A stretch of 64,000 nt of DNA from Tepidanaerobacter syntrophicus (GCF_001485475.2 NZ_DF977000.1:186001-250000), one strand, 5' to 3'. Positions 27,769-37,930 are shown, counted from the first letter of the stretch. Program-made: numbers and translations. The notes: generated by a model not told the origin, from the letters alone.

Positions 27769-29049
27769 TTATCCCTGGCACCATTCTAAGATCAAATTCG
27801 CATATATCAATATAGATTTGAAATACTGTTCCATATCAATAAATTCATTTATTGCATGGCATTGGCTCGGTGAACCCGGTCCAAATTGTACAGTTGGACA
27901 TTTGGCAATATTTTTCCAAACTCTTGCATCACATCCAGACGGCGAACCTACAATCTTTATTTCCTTACCTTCTGCTGATCCATATGCGCGTTCAAATGAC
28001 TTTACAAATTCATGATCCTTTTCCATTTCAAACGGGCCGCCGGCTTGATATATTGATACACGAGGCTTGTGATCTTTCAGCCAGTCATCCCCCTCGCAAG
28101 CTCTATAAATTGCTCCTGTGTACTCCTTAACAACTTTCTCATGATTCATAGAACCTGGTAAATAATGCACACATGTTTTAAAACAACAATAATCTGCAAC
28201 AGTAGAACCTGCTACACCGCCATTAATAACACCCACATTCGAAGACGGTCCAGGCAGAAGAATATGTTTATGCTGCATAAGCCACTTATGCTCGAGCTCG
28301 TCTATTGCATTCATTATCTTCACAGCTTTTTCTATAGCACTTACCCCAACCCATTTCATCCCTGAGTGAACCGCCAGTCCCTCTATTTCAATTTTAAAAA
28401 ATATAAAGCCCATGTGTGCGATAACAAGTTCTAAATTTGTCGGTTCGCAAACTACAACTCCATCAGCCTTTTGGCCATTCATTGCGGCTATGATAGAACC
28501 ATTGCCGCCGCCCTCCTCATCTATAACAGAAGTAATTATTACATCTCCTGGAAGCTCGATTCCTGCCTCCTTTAGAAGATCAACGGCCATTATAGAGGCC
28601 ATTAATCCGCCTTTCATATCACAAACTCCAAGACCGTACATTTTTCCATTTTTAATTATAGGCTCATGAGGCGGTGTATTCCATTTATTTACATCACCGG
28701 CAGGCATAGTATCTATATGGCCATTAAACATTATGGACTTGCCGCCGTTTCCCTTGAAAGTAGCGTATACATTAAACCTGCCATCGTAATTGTGGCCTAA
28801 GTTGCCCTCATTATATAGATTAAGACTCTTTTCCAGAATTTCTTCGCTAGGAAAGTCTTTAACAATTGAATCTGCATTCATTTGCTCAAATAATTTTATC
28901 AAATATTCCTGCCCTTTTTGTTCTAATCCGCCGTCAATGCCATGACCCAATACATGAGTATCAATTGCCACAAGTTGGGAAAGTTGCAATGCATACTCGT
29001 CTTTTTTCTTGTCCAAAATTGACTTTAATCTATCATTTTTGGCATCCAT
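27769..29049 (-). CDS. M20 family ArgE/DapE-type deacylase or peptidase
   Basis: 426 aa. Zinc site motifs FNGHIDTMPAG, GLGVCDMKGGLMASIMAV and SVIDEEGGGNGSI are clear; the dimerisation domain has AVHSGMKWVGVSAIEKA. Co-occurrence with a nucleoside hydrolase, ABC transporter and glutamine-amidotransferase-like protein is unusual; it may remove an acyl or amino-acid group from a modified nucleoside or be an allantoate/ureido amidohydrolase-type enzyme. Substrate cannot be read. Start ATG at 29049 lies 30 bases after the hydrolase stop. Confidence 0.85.
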   Translation of the reverse strand: MDAKNDRLKSILDKKKDEYALQLSQLVAIDTHVLGHGIDGGLEQKGQEYLIKLFEQMNADSIVKDFPSEEILEKSLNLYNEGNLGHNYDGRFNVYATFKGNGGKSIMFNGHIDTMPAGDVNKWNTPPHEPIIKNGKMYGLGVCDMKGGLMASIMAVDLLKEAGIELPGDVIITSVIDEEGGGNGSIIAAMNGQKADGVVVCEPTNLELVIAHMGFIFFKIEIEGLAVHSGMKWVGVSAIEKAVKIMNAIDELEHKWLMQHKHILLPGPSSNVGVINGGVAGSTVADYCCFKTCVHYLPGSMNHEKVVKEYTGAIYRACEGDDWLKDHKPRVSIYQAGGPFEMEKDHEFVKSFERAYGSAEGKEIKIVGSPSGCDARVWKNIAKCPTVQFGPGSPSQCHAINEFIDMEQYFKSILIYANLILEWCQG

Positions 29050-29079
29050 AAAATTGTCTCCTTAATGAGAGTTAATTTT

Positions 29080-30009
29080 TTAATTATAAAACTTAATGCA
29101 TTCCTCTACTATATCCCAGAATTTTTCTTGATTTAGCTTTACTCCAACTTTAGCATTTGGTTCATTTTTCGTTACATGAAAATAGTCGCAGAGGGTCCTC
29201 CCATAACATTTTTCGCTTCTTATCTCAACTTCAACAAACATAGATCGTGTTTCAACACAGCTAGGATCTATTAAATAAGCAATACAAGTGGGATCATGTA
29301 GAGGTCCTCCTTCCCACCCGAAGACCTTTTTCTGTGTGGAATTAAAAAACCTCATTAGATCTACGAATAGTCGGGCAGCTCTGTTATTTATTTTATCCAT
29401 TCTGTCTACTATGCTTGGATAACACAGAGCTTGTCTTGTTAAGTCAAGGCCCATCATTACAATTGGTCTCCCCGAAGTAAATACTACATAACCGGCTTCG
29501 CCATCTGCTGCCATATTAAATTCTGCAGCAGGCGTAACATTGCCCAGTTGATAAGCTCCCCCCATCAAGACTATTTCTTGGATTTTATCTAATATCTTCG
29601 GCTCTCTTCGCATAGCCATTGCTATATTGGTAAGCGGCCCTGTAGGCACAAGGGTTATGTCGCCATTAGAGGCCATTAAGGTTTCGATTATAAAATCAAC
29701 TGCATGCTTCGACTCGGCTTTTCTGGTAAGCGGCTCGAATGTGGGTCCATCTAATCCGGTTGTGCCATGAATATCCTCAGCTATTATTTGTTGAGAACGA
29801 ACCAACGGCAAACTGCATCCGGCATATACAGGCACATCAATATCTAAAAATTGGCAGACGTTTAATGCATTTCTTGTTGTTTTTTCTAATACCTGATTAC
29901 CTGCAACTGTAGTTATTCCTAAAAGCTCTATATCTGGATGTTTTGCCGCCATCATAATTGCTACAGCATCATCATGCCCCGGATCACAATCTAAAATTAT
30001 TTTTCTCAT
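29080..30009 (-). CDS. Inosine-uridine preferring nucleoside hydrolase
   Basis: Cleaves the N-glycosidic bond of ribonucleosides to base and ribose. N-terminal calcium-binding motif DCDPGHDDA is intact; [39 protein letters not shown] and the C-terminal [10 protein letters not shown] (catalytic His) complete the family. I start at the ATG at 30009 (AAGGAG 11 bases upstream; 309 aa) since the GTG at 30021 adjoins that site. It follows the transporter permeases, so imported nucleosides should be its substrate. Confidence 0.95.
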   Translation of the reverse strand: MRKIILDCDPGHDDAVAIMMAAKHPDIELLGITTVAGNQVLEKTTRNALNVCQFLDIDVPVYAGCSLPLVRSQQIIAEDIHGTTGLDGPTFEPLTRKAESKHAVDFIIETLMASNGDITLVPTGPLTNIAMAMRREPKILDKIQEIVLMGGAYQLGNVTPAAEFNMAADGEAGYVVFTSGRPIVMMGLDLTRQALCYPSIVDRMDKINNRAARLFVDLMRFFNSTQKKVFGWEGGPLHDPTCIAYLIDPSCVETRSMFVEVEIRSEKCYGRTLCDYFHVTKNEPNAKVGVKLNQEKFWDIVEECIKFYN

Positions 30010-30026
30010 ATAGTTCAGCACTCCTT

Positions 30027-30959
30027 TTATTTTTGTAATAAAGAACTCTTCATTTTCTCTCTTCTTTTAGCACTGCGCCACAAAGAAACAGATAAAACTA
30101 ATATTGTTATAATATATGGGAGCATTAATACAAATTGTGAAGGCCATCCATATGCCTGCAACCTTCCTCCTATACTGTCGATAAGTCCAAAAAGAAGACT
30201 GCCTATCCAAGCTAAGACAGGATTTGCGCCTCCAAAAAACATAGCTGCCACTCCCATGAAGCCTCGTCCATTTGTCATGTTTTCTATAAACATTTTAGAA
30301 TATCCAATCGACAAATGGGCTCCTGCTAATCCTCCTAGTAACCCGGAAATTGCCATAATTTGGTATTTGATACTTTTAACATTTATACCTGCAGTCTCGG
30401 CAGCCATTGGCAAGCGCCCCACAGAACGCAAGCGCAGCCCCCACACCGTGTGATAAAGCACAAATGTTAATGCCAAAACCATCAAGATACCTATTACTTC
30501 CATCAGAGACCAATTATTAAATATTCCATTAAGATACTTATATTTTTCAAGGAATCCAAAATGGAGGCGAGGAATACCCGCAATTTTGGGATCTGTAAAA
30601 CTTCCTGTTGTTCCTAAAAACTGTTTAATCCCGAATTTCGTAACAGCCAGAGCAAGCATATTTATTGCCATTCCAATTGCAGTTATATCCGCATTATACT
30701 TGATACTTGCAACAGCCATAATCATTGCCATTATAACTCCGACTATCATCGCCACAGCAATACCTAAAAGCCAATTGCTTGTCAAATAACTTATTAAAAC
30801 AGCTGAAAATGCTGAAACAAGCATAATTCCTTCTACGCCTATATTTAATATATCGCCTTGCTGTGTAATCACTGCCGCTAATGTTGCAAATAAAATCGGC
30901 GTAGAAGCTCTTATAGTGGAATATATTAAAGTATAATCAAAAATAGTGCCCAGATCCAT
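30027..30959 (-). CDS. Nucleoside ABC transporter permease (BmpA-type system, second permease)
   Basis: 310-aa membrane protein with about eight hydrophobic helices. Hallmarks of the NupQ/YufQ-type branch include [33 protein letters not shown] at the N terminus and [20 protein letters not shown] near the C terminus. Forms the translocation pore with the next permease. Short 17-base spacing to its partner; the stop is followed by the nucleoside hydrolase start. Confidence 0.93.
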   Translation of the reverse strand: MDLGTIFDYTLIYSTIRASTPILFATLAAVITQQGDILNIGVEGIMLVSAFSAVLISYLTSNWLLGIAVAMIVGVIMAMIMAVASIKYNADITAIGMAINMLALAVTKFGIKQFLGTTGSFTDPKIAGIPRLHFGFLEKYKYLNGIFNNWSLMEVIGILMVLALTFVLYHTVWGLRLRSVGRLPMAAETAGINVKSIKYQIMAISGLLGGLAGAHLSIGYSKMFIENMTNGRGFMGVAAMFFGGANPVLAWIGSLLFGLIDSIGGRLQAYGWPSQFVLMLPYIITILVLSVSLWRSAKRREKMKSSLLQK

Positions 30960-30975
30960 TTATAGCATCCTCCCC

Positions 30976-32028
30976 TTAATCTCGTTCGCTAACCGAAGCT
31001 TGAACTGTTTTTATTCTCTTCTTCTTATAAAAAGAAAATAAATTTTCCATGGTTGCAAATATGATAAATATCGCTATTATAGTATCAACGATCGATTTAG
31101 GTAAACCTGTATAGCGTTCCATACCTAAGGCTCCAGCCTTTAAGGCAGCTATGAAGAATGCGACAAATGGCACCATTTTCATGTCGCCCTTAACCATAAG
31201 CACAACTAACATTCCATCAAATCCGACTCCTGAAGAAAAGCCGTCTAAAAAATATCCATATACTCCTAAAACTTCAATGGCACCTGCCAAGCCGCCTACT
31301 GCGCCACTTAGAAGCATCGAATTGATTATTGTTTTTTTAGGATTTATTCCTACGTATTCTGCATGCATAGGATTTAATCCTACACTCTTAAATCTGTATC
31401 CAATTGTTGTATTTTGTAATATCCAATAGATAATTGCAACGATTGCTAGTGCGATAAAAAGACCTGTATTTGCTTGACTTGGCTTTAAAATCTTTGTCAA
31501 CTGGGCTCCTTCTGCAATTGTTGGGGTTTGAGGCACGCCAGTCTTTGCGCTAAGCGGACCATTGACCAAATATGAAGTAATATATGTCGCAACATAATTC
31601 ATAAGTATAGTTACACATATTTCATTGACGCCAAGATAAGCTTTCAAAGATCCTGGTATATATGCCCATGCTGCGCCAACGATGACAGCAATAGCAAGGC
31701 ACATAAGTATTAAAATCGGACCTGGGACACTCGTAAATGTAAAACCTACCCAAGCTGCTGCTATCGCTCCTAAGTATAGCTCTCCATCGACGCCAACATT
31801 AAAAACGCCAACGCGCGAAGCTACCAGAAAAGCCACGGAAGTCAAAAGAAGAGGAACAAATTTTTGCAGTGTTGTTCCAAAGTTTAATTTACCGACAAAA
31901 GCGCCTCTTAGAAGTTGAATATAGGCCTCGATTGGATTATGACCCAAAAACAGCATTATCAGCCCGCCAATAATTGTTGACAAAAGAATTGTAAGGAGGA
32001 GGTTTAGATATTTGTTTGTTTGCTCCAT
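30976..32028 (-). CDS. Nucleoside ABC transporter permease (first permease)
   Basis: 350 aa, about nine membrane helices. NupP/YufP-like: KFVPLLLTSVAFLVASRVGVFNVGVDGELYLGAIAAA and NEICVTILMNYVATYITSYLVNGPLSAKTGVPQTP are typical, followed by VGINPKKTIINSMLLSGAVGGLAGAIEVLG. It lies between the ATPase gene and the second permease in the same operon. Confidence 0.93.
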   Translation of the reverse strand: MEQTNKYLNLLLTILLSTIIGGLIMLFLGHNPIEAYIQLLRGAFVGKLNFGTTLQKFVPLLLTSVAFLVASRVGVFNVGVDGELYLGAIAAAWVGFTFTSVPGPILILMCLAIAVIVGAAWAYIPGSLKAYLGVNEICVTILMNYVATYITSYLVNGPLSAKTGVPQTPTIAEGAQLTKILKPSQANTGLFIALAIVAIIYWILQNTTIGYRFKSVGLNPMHAEYVGINPKKTIINSMLLSGAVGGLAGAIEVLGVYGYFLDGFSSGVGFDGMLVVLMVKGDMKMVPFVAFFIAALKAGALGMERYTGLPKSIVDTIIAIFIIFATMENLFSFYKKKRIKTVQASVSERD

Positions 32029-32059
32029 AGTCTATATCATCCCCGTTTTAATTAAATGT

Positions 32060-33583
32060 TCACAAGCTAACTTCAGTTTCTCCGCCCATCATAAGTATAC
32101 CTACATTTTCTTCATTGGCTTCCTCAGCATTTAGAATGCCCATTATTTTGCCTTCATACATAACAATAATCCTGTCAGAAAGCGAAAGTACTTCTTCTAA
32201 ATCAGCCGAAATTAGAAGGACTGCTTTGCCTTCTTCTTTAACCTTATTAATTTTACTTCTTATATATTCAGTAGCACCTATATCTACTCCTCGTGTAGGC
32301 TGAGCGGCAATTAATAATTTAGCATCTGCATCGATTTCCCTTGCAATTACAACTTTTTGTGCGTTTCCGCCCGATAAAGAGCCTGCTAAAGCCCAGGGGT
32401 TATTCGGCCTTATATCAAATGTTGAAATTAGCTGTTTTGCAAAGCTTTCAATTGATTTGCGGTTTTGAACAATACCCTGTGCTAATGGTTCTTTGTCATA
32501 TTTTAGAGCAACTAAATTTTCCGCAACATTCATTTTTAAGTTTAGGCCTCTTGTATTCCGATCCTCTGCAATATGAGCTACTCCGGCTTCTCTTATTTGT
32601 AAAGGAGAAAGGTTGGTTACATTTACATTATCAACAGTTATCTTGCCGCGCTCTACCTTTCTTAATCCTGTCAGTGCTTCTACAAGTTCGCTCTGGCCAT
32701 TTCCGTCCACGCCAGCAATGCCAACAATTTCCCCTGCTTTTACATCAAATGAAATTCCACGTATTTTTGATAATTCTTTTTCACCTGATGTCCACAAATC
32801 ATTTACTTCTAATATTTTTTTTCCAGGGTTGGATTCCTTTTTCTCTATATTTAGAAATATCTCGCGTCCTATCATCATTTTGGCTAATTCATTTTTATTT
32901 GTGTCTGATTTGTTAACAGTATTTACATACTTTCCCTGGCGCATAACAGTAATTCTGTCTGAGATTTCCATTACTTCATTTAATTTATGTGAAATAAATA
33001 TTATTGATTTGCCGTCTGCTTTCATATTGTTTAGGATCTCGAAGAATTTTACAGTTTCCTGGGGAGTTAAGACGGATGTAGGTTCATCAAAAATAATAAT
33101 TTCTGCACCTCTATAAAGAGTCTTTATTATCTCAACTCTCTGGGCTTCACCCACTGAAATTTGATTAATTTTTTTATTCGGCTGTATGTCCATTCCGTAA
33201 GTATTAATGTATTTTTTAATTTCTTTTTCTGCCGCATCAAAATCTATGACGATGCCTTTTCGAGGTTCAAAACCCAATATAATATTCTCAAGCACTGTTA
33301 AATCCCCAACAAGCATAAATTCTTGATGAACCATCCCAATTCCGTATTGGATTGCTACTCTAGGGGTTAGCTCTCTTACTTCTTCTCCTCTGATTTTAAT
33401 TATTCCAGAATCTTTTTGATGTATGCCATATAGTATTTTCATCATTGTAGATTTGCCAGCGCCATTTTCACCTATTAATGAATGTATCTCGCCTTTGCGC
33501 AAATTAAATTGTCCATTTTGAATTGCTTTTACATCGCCAAAGCTTTTTGTGATATCTATCATTTCTATAATATATTCATCCAT
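32060..33583 (-). CDS. Nucleoside ABC transporter ATP-binding protein (tandem ABC domains)
   Basis: 507 aa with two ATPase domains. First: Walker A GENGAGKST, signature ISVGEAQRVEI, Walker B IIIFDEPTSVL. Second: GVDGNGQSEL in place of a normal Walker A, signature SLSGGNAQKVVIARE, Walker-like LLIAAQPTRGVDIG. The degenerate second domain is normal for RbsA/MglA/NupO-type proteins. Energises uptake of the BmpA-delivered nucleoside. Follows bmpA after a large hairpin. Confidence 0.95.
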   Translation of the reverse strand: MDEYIIEMIDITKSFGDVKAIQNGQFNLRKGEIHSLIGENGAGKSTMMKILYGIHQKDSGIIKIRGEEVRELTPRVAIQYGIGMVHQEFMLVGDLTVLENIILGFEPRKGIVIDFDAAEKEIKKYINTYGMDIQPNKKINQISVGEAQRVEIIKTLYRGAEIIIFDEPTSVLTPQETVKFFEILNNMKADGKSIIFISHKLNEVMEISDRITVMRQGKYVNTVNKSDTNKNELAKMMIGREIFLNIEKKESNPGKKILEVNDLWTSGEKELSKIRGISFDVKAGEIVGIAGVDGNGQSELVEALTGLRKVERGKITVDNVNVTNLSPLQIREAGVAHIAEDRNTRGLNLKMNVAENLVALKYDKEPLAQGIVQNRKSIESFAKQLISTFDIRPNNPWALAGSLSGGNAQKVVIAREIDADAKLLIAAQPTRGVDIGATEYIRSKINKVKEEGKAVLLISADLEEVLSLSDRIIVMYEGKIMGILNAEEANEENVGILMMGGETEVSL

Positions 33584-33632
33584 TAATATATACCCCGCTT
33601 GTAGATTTTTAGGATTGCTAGTTTTTATTAAA

Positions 33633-33671
33633 CTAAGGAATAACCGAGCATAAAGCTCAATTATTCCTTAG
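33633..33671 (-). other. Large intercistronic hairpin between bmpA and the ABC ATPase gene
   Basis: CTAAGGAATAATTGAGC and GCTCGGTTATTCCTTAG pair as a 17-bp stem (two G-T pairs) with a five-base loop. Only a weak T run follows on the minus strand. It probably protects the bmpA mRNA 3' end or partly terminates, giving more binding protein than ATPase. Confidence 0.7.
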
Positions 33672-33694
33672 AAAAGGCTTTTTGCTATTAAAGG

Positions 33695-34780
33695 TTACTT
33701 TCTTCCAAATCCTTCGTAAGCATTCACTTTAATTTCTCCGGATTTAACTTTTTCTTCCAGTTCTGCTATTTTCTCAGGAATATCTTGAGGGAACTTATCT
33801 CCCAGAGCTTCCTTCATTACTGACATATCCGTCAAGCTTACTCCGCCCTTATTTATATCAAGGTATTCTGTAGTGTTGCCTTTATAGGTTCCTTTTACTA
33901 CTGACTCTATTACTAAATAAGTAGCATTATCCACTCTTTTTACCATAGATGTTAGAATATGGCCGGGATATACATCGTCTTGATTCATATCGACTCCGAT
34001 AGCATACTTGTCTGCTTCTTTAGCTGCTTCTAGTACACCCATGCCAGTGCCCGAAGCTACGTTCATGACAATATCAGCACCTTGGCTGTATTGAGCAAGA
34101 GTTAGTTCTTTGCCTTTCAAGGGATCGTTAAATGTTCCTGCAAACGACTGCAAAATTTTTATATCAGGATCAATGTACTTTGCTCCCTGCTCATATCCTA
34201 CAAAAAAGTCATGTAAAACCGGGATATCCATTCCGCCTACCCATCCGATTACTTTATCAGCATTCACATTAGGTACTTGCGTTTTTGTTGTAAACATTGC
34301 TGCTGCAGCGCCCGCAAGAAATGAGCCTTCATTTTGTGCGAAAGTAGTAGATACGATATTATCTCCTTTTGTTACTCCATCAATTAATGCAAACTTTATA
34401 TCAGGAAATTCAGGGGCGTGTTTTGCAAGAATATCTTGAAACTGGGTCGAAACACATACAACTAAATCATATCCTTCAGATGCCATAGCTACTACATTAG
34501 ATTCCCATTCAGCCGGTTCTTTCGATTCCAATTCTTTTAACTCAATGCCAAAATCGTTTACAGCTCTCATAGCGCCTGCATGAGCTGAATCATTAAAAGA
34601 CTTATCTCCTAAAAACCCGGAATAGACCAACGCAACTCTAAGTTTTTTAGACCCGGCGGCATTATCGCCGGATGTTTCCTCTTTTGAAGAATCAGCTGGT
34701 TGAGATGACTGTGATGAACAGCCGGCTACCATCACCATAACGAAAACAAAGATTAACATGACACTAAGGATTTTTTTCAT
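33695..34780 (-). CDS. BMP-family nucleoside-binding lipoprotein
   Basis: 361 aa. Signal peptide residues 1-20 with lipobox VAGC, then a Ser/Asp-rich linker. The mature domain has the PnrA/BMP pattern RVALVYSGFLGDKSFNDSAHAGAM and AQNEGSFLAGAAAAMFTKT-like segments, GWVGGMDIPVLHDFFVGYEQG, and VDMNQDDVYPGHILTSMVKR. BMP lipoproteins bind purine or pyrimidine nucleosides outside the membrane. It is the first gene of the operon, downstream of a consensus promoter with two LacI-type operators. GGGAGGA precedes the ATG. Confidence 0.94.
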   Translation of the reverse strand: MKKILSVMLIFVFVMVMVAGCSSQSSQPADSSKEETSGDNAAGSKKLRVALVYSGFLGDKSFNDSAHAGAMRAVNDFGIELKELESKEPAEWESNVVAMASEGYDLVVCVSTQFQDILAKHAPEFPDIKFALIDGVTKGDNIVSTTFAQNEGSFLAGAAAAMFTTKTQVPNVNADKVIGWVGGMDIPVLHDFFVGYEQGAKYIDPDIKILQSFAGTFNDPLKGKELTLAQYSQGADIVMNVASGTGMGVLEAAKEADKYAIGVDMNQDDVYPGHILTSMVKRVDNATYLVIESVVKGTYKGNTTEYLDINKGGVSLTDMSVMKEALGDKFPQDIPEKIAELEEKVKSGEIKVNAYEGFGRK

Positions 34781-34825
34781 TTAACTTTTCCTCCCTGATT
34801 TAAATTTATTTTAATTTTATAAATT

Positions 34826-34855
34826 AGCTGGCCACAATATTTATTGTGAGCAGCT
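34826..34855. other. 30-bp interrupted palindrome in the bmpA leader
   Basis: AGCTG-gc-CACAATA-tt-TATTGTG-ag-CAGCT, symmetric over all four arms. It lies about 120 bases downstream of the predicted start site and 46 bases before bmpA. It could be a second operator or an mRNA hairpin. Confidence 0.5.
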
Positions 34856-34953
34856 GTAAAAAGGTAAACCGTATTTGTGTAAAACGCAAAACCGCCTGCC
34901 GCAAAGAGTGTATAAATCTTACTCAGGGCTTTTTGTCATTCATCTTTACTAAC

Positions 34954-35011
34954 TAAAACGCTTTACTAAAACGCTTTAGTTTATTATATTATTGATTATT
35001 AAAATTGTCAA
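34954..35011 (-). promoter_or_regulatory. Consensus sigma-A promoter of bmpA with two tandem LacI-type operators
   Basis: Minus strand TTGACA (35011-35006), 17 bases, TATAAT (34988-34983): a perfect promoter. Two identical TAAAACGCTTTA sites (34967-34978 and 34954-34965), 13 bases apart, cover the start site and early transcribed region. They match the CG-centred LacI/CcpA operator class. Confidence 0.88.
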
Positions 35012-35186
35012 ACATGTATAAATATATGAATTTTGACGATAGCAGCAGAAAGTAAAAGCTAAATGTGATTTAATCATGCATTTGGTTCTAATAGAAAAAA
35101 TTAGCTATTCAAAGAAAAGAGACAGTAGTATTATTAAATATAAATTAAATACTTAAGGATAAATTAAATATTAATTAATTTCTTAT

Positions 35187-35216
35187 TGACTTTTTACTCT
35201 TGATAATGTTAGAATT
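35187..35216 (+). promoter_or_regulatory. Sigma-A promoter of the GntP permease gene
   Basis: TTGACT (35187-35192), 18-base spacer, TAGAAT (35211-35216), 36 bases before the ATG and just beyond AAGGACGAGG. Divergent from the bmpA promoter. Confidence 0.65.
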
Positions 35217-35251
35217 AGAATTGCCAAAATAATCAAGAAAGGACGAGGTAA

Positions 35252-36598
35252 ATGAATCCTTTGTTCACTGTTTTTTCAATTGCTATTTCTATTGCTGTAT
35301 TAGTTTTTTTAACAGTTAGAGTAAAATTACACCCATTCTTTTCTTTAACTGCAGCTGCATTTACTTTTGGAATCTTAACCGGTCAGTCTATCCCAGACAT
35401 CATAGCTGCATTTTCATCAGGACTAGGCAGCACAATAGCCGGAATCGGCATTGTTATTGCCATCGGGACAGTGATGGGCGCTTTGCTTGAAAAGAGCGGA
35501 GCAGCAGAAACAATGGCCAAAACTATTTTAAAAATTACCGGCCCGAAACATGCTGCATTAGGACTAGCCATTACCGGCTATTTCGTTTCAATACCGGTTT
35601 TTTGCGATTCAGCTTTTGTAATACTTTCTCCTTTGGCAAAAAGTTTAAGTAGGGATACAAAGGTTAGCATGACTACAATGGCAGTATCTTTGGCAATGGG
35701 CCTTCATGCAACACATATGTTGGTTCCACCTACACCAGGTCCTTTAGCTGTTGCCGGTATTTTAAACGCAGATCTGGGACTTGTTATTCTTTTGGGTATG
35801 GTTGTATCAATACCTGTTACTCTAGTTGGCTACTATCTTGGAACACGTTTTGGCTCAAAATATTATTATCTCCCATCTGATACCGAGGAAATTGTTACTG
35901 ACAAAAAATTGCCTGGTGCTTTACAAGCATTCTTGCCTATTTTATTGCCAATTCTCTTAATGTTCCTAAATACAATTTCATCGCTAGAAAGCGCTCCCTT
36001 TGGAAAAAATAATTTCATTACATCGCTTTTCGCAGCAACTGGTCAACCTGTATCCGCCTTGCTTATTGGCTTAATTTTTGCATTTATCACATATCGCAGC
36101 ATTTATCCTGAAGATAATTTAGTCTGGACATTTGATGGTGCTTTTGGTGAAGCTCTAAAAACCGCAGGTCAGATAGTCTTAATCGTAGGTGCAGGCGGAG
36201 CTTTTGCATCTGTCCTTAGGACCTCAAATCTTGAGGAGATGGTGACAATGTATTTTTCCGGGATGACCATAGGTATACTCATTCCATTTATAATCGGTAC
36301 AATATTTAGAACCGCCATTGGCTCAGGCACTGTCGGAATGATTACGGCTGCATCTATGTTGTTGCCTCTCCTGGATATTTTAGGTTTTACAACTCCTATG
36401 GGTCGAGTCATTGCAATGCTTGCTTGTGCAGCTGGTGGGTTTATGGTATTTCACGGCAATGATGATTTCTTCTGGGTAATCACTACTACGTCTGAGATGA
36501 AGCCTGAGGTTGCTTATCGGACTTTGCCGATAATCAGCATCGCTCAATCCCTTACTGCCATTGTTTTAGTATTCATTCTTCAGGCAATCTTTTTGTAA
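35252..36598 (+). CDS. GntP-family permease
   Basis: 448 aa, 12 or so membrane helices; HATHMLVPPTPGPLAVAGILNADLG and GFMVFHGNDDFFWVITTTSEMK are GntP/DsdX family landmarks. Members carry gluconate, related sugar acids or D-serine. The gene downstream on the same strand is a D-serine dehydratase-like enzyme, which favours a D-amino acid such as D-serine over gluconate; no gluconate kinase is nearby. About 210 bases separate the two genes. Confidence 0.9.
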   Translation: MNPLFTVFSIAISIAVLVFLTVRVKLHPFFSLTAAAFTFGILTGQSIPDIIAAFSSGLGSTIAGIGIVIAIGTVMGALLEKSGAAETMAKTILKITGPKHAALGLAITGYFVSIPVFCDSAFVILSPLAKSLSRDTKVSMTTMAVSLAMGLHATHMLVPPTPGPLAVAGILNADLGLVILLGMVVSIPVTLVGYYLGTRFGSKYYYLPSDTEEIVTDKKLPGALQAFLPILLPILLMFLNTISSLESAPFGKNNFITSLFAATGQPVSALLIGLIFAFITYRSIYPEDNLVWTFDGAFGEALKTAGQIVLIVGAGGAFASVLRTSNLEEMVTMYFSGMTIGILIPFIIGTIFRTAIGSGTVGMITAASMLLPLLDILGFTTPMGRVIAMLACAAGGFMVFHGNDDFFWVITTTSEMKPEVAYRTLPIISIAQSLTAIVLVFILQAIFL

Positions 36599-36808
36599 CC
36601 TTTTACTAAATGGTTAGATTCTTGACTTTTTTAATTTCAAATATCCTGTTAAAATCTTGGTTTTTATACCTATTTTTTCGATGGCATATCCTTAATTGAA
36701 CTTTCGCAAGCTTTGTAATGCGGTTAAAATTAAGCCATAGCAATTTAAATAGATGGCAAAATTAAATTATAAACTAAAATGTTATCAATTTAAGGAGGAT
36801 TTTTAATT

Positions 36809-37930
36809 ATGGAAAAGAAAGAACTTCAAACACCGGCTATACTAGTTGACCTGGATATTTTAGAAAACAATATTAAGAAGGCTCAAGCGCTGTGTGATGC
36901 ACATGACAAAGAACTGTGGCCAATGATAAAGACCCACAAAAGCACAGAGATTGTAAAAATGCAGCAGGAAGCAGGAGCCGCCGGGTTTTTATGCGGCACA
37001 CTAGATGAGTGTGAGGGACTTGCCAAGGCAGGTATCAAAAACATCATGTATGCATATCCTGTTGCAAGCCCTGTAAATATTCAAAGGGTTATTGAGCTTA
37101 GCAAAAAATGCAATTTCATTATAAGAATCGATAATTACGACGGGGCAAAGATGCTAAATGATGCGGCAGAGGCTGCGGGAGTTAAAGTAAATTATACGAT
37201 TATAATTGACAGCGGATTGCATCGCTTTGGTATTTTGCCTGAAAAGGTATTAGATTTTGCAAACTCATTAAAGGATTTTAAGGCTCTAAACTTTTTAGGT
37301 ATCTCAACCCATCCGGGCCATGTTTACTCCGCTTCAAAGCAGGAAGATATCCCACTTTATGTAAAAGATGAGAAAAATGCTGTAAAGACCGCAGCAGATT
37401 CCCTCAGAGCTGCAGGGTATGAGTTGAAACTTATAACCAGCGGATCCACACCTACTTTCTATGATGCAGTTTTAGATGAAAATATCAACGTTTTCCACCC
37501 CGGCAATTATGTATTTATGGATAATATCCAGCTTTCTACAAATACAGCAAAAGAATCAGATTGTGCGCTTTTTGTATATGCTACAGTTATTTCTCATCCT
37601 TCAGAAGAATTATTTATATGCGATGCAGGGGCCAAATGCCTCGGCCTTGACCAGGGTGCTCATGGAAATACTGCAATCAAAGGCTATGGACATGTAAAAG
37701 GGCATCCGGAGCTTACCGTTTTTAGTCTTTCAGAAGAGGTTGGCAAGCTTCATGTAGAAGGAAAAACAAATCTTAAAGTCGGCGATACGATTGAGATTAT
37801 ACCGAATCACAGCTGTTCTACCGCAAATCTTACCAGCTACCTTATAGGCTGCCGCGGTCAAAAAGTTGAAAAGCTTATTAAAGTTGATATGAGAGGAAAT
37901 TCTACTACTAAGGGAGTAAAGCAAGAATAA
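36809..37930 (+). CDS. D-serine dehydratase/D-threonine aldolase-like PLP enzyme (fold type III)
   Basis: 373 aa. The N terminus TPAILVDLDILENNI and PMIKTHKS give the PLP-binding Lys; LHRFGILPE, LGISTHPGHVY and ITSGSTPTF match the alanine-racemase-like barrel. The C-terminal IPNHSCSTANL has the His-x-Cys metal pair of eukaryotic-type D-serine dehydratase and D-threonine aldolase. It would turn D-serine into pyruvate and ammonia or split D-threonine into glycine and acetaldehyde. AAGGAGGA precedes the ATG. Next to the GntP permease it suggests use of external D-amino acids. A large palindrome follows. Confidence 0.87.
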   Translation: MEKKELQTPAILVDLDILENNIKKAQALCDAHDKELWPMIKTHKSTEIVKMQQEAGAAGFLCGTLDECEGLAKAGIKNIMYAYPVASPVNIQRVIELSKKCNFIIRIDNYDGAKMLNDAAEAAGVKVNYTIIIDSGLHRFGILPEKVLDFANSLKDFKALNFLGISTHPGHVYSASKQEDIPLYVKDEKNAVKTAADSLRAAGYELKLITSGSTPTFYDAVLDENINVFHPGNYVFMDNIQLSTNTAKESDCALFVYATVISHPSEELFICDAGAKCLGLDQGAHGNTAIKGYGHVKGHPELTVFSLSEEVGKLHVEGKTNLKVGDTIEIIPNHSCSTANLTSYLIGCRGQKVEKLIKVDMRGNSTTKGVKQE

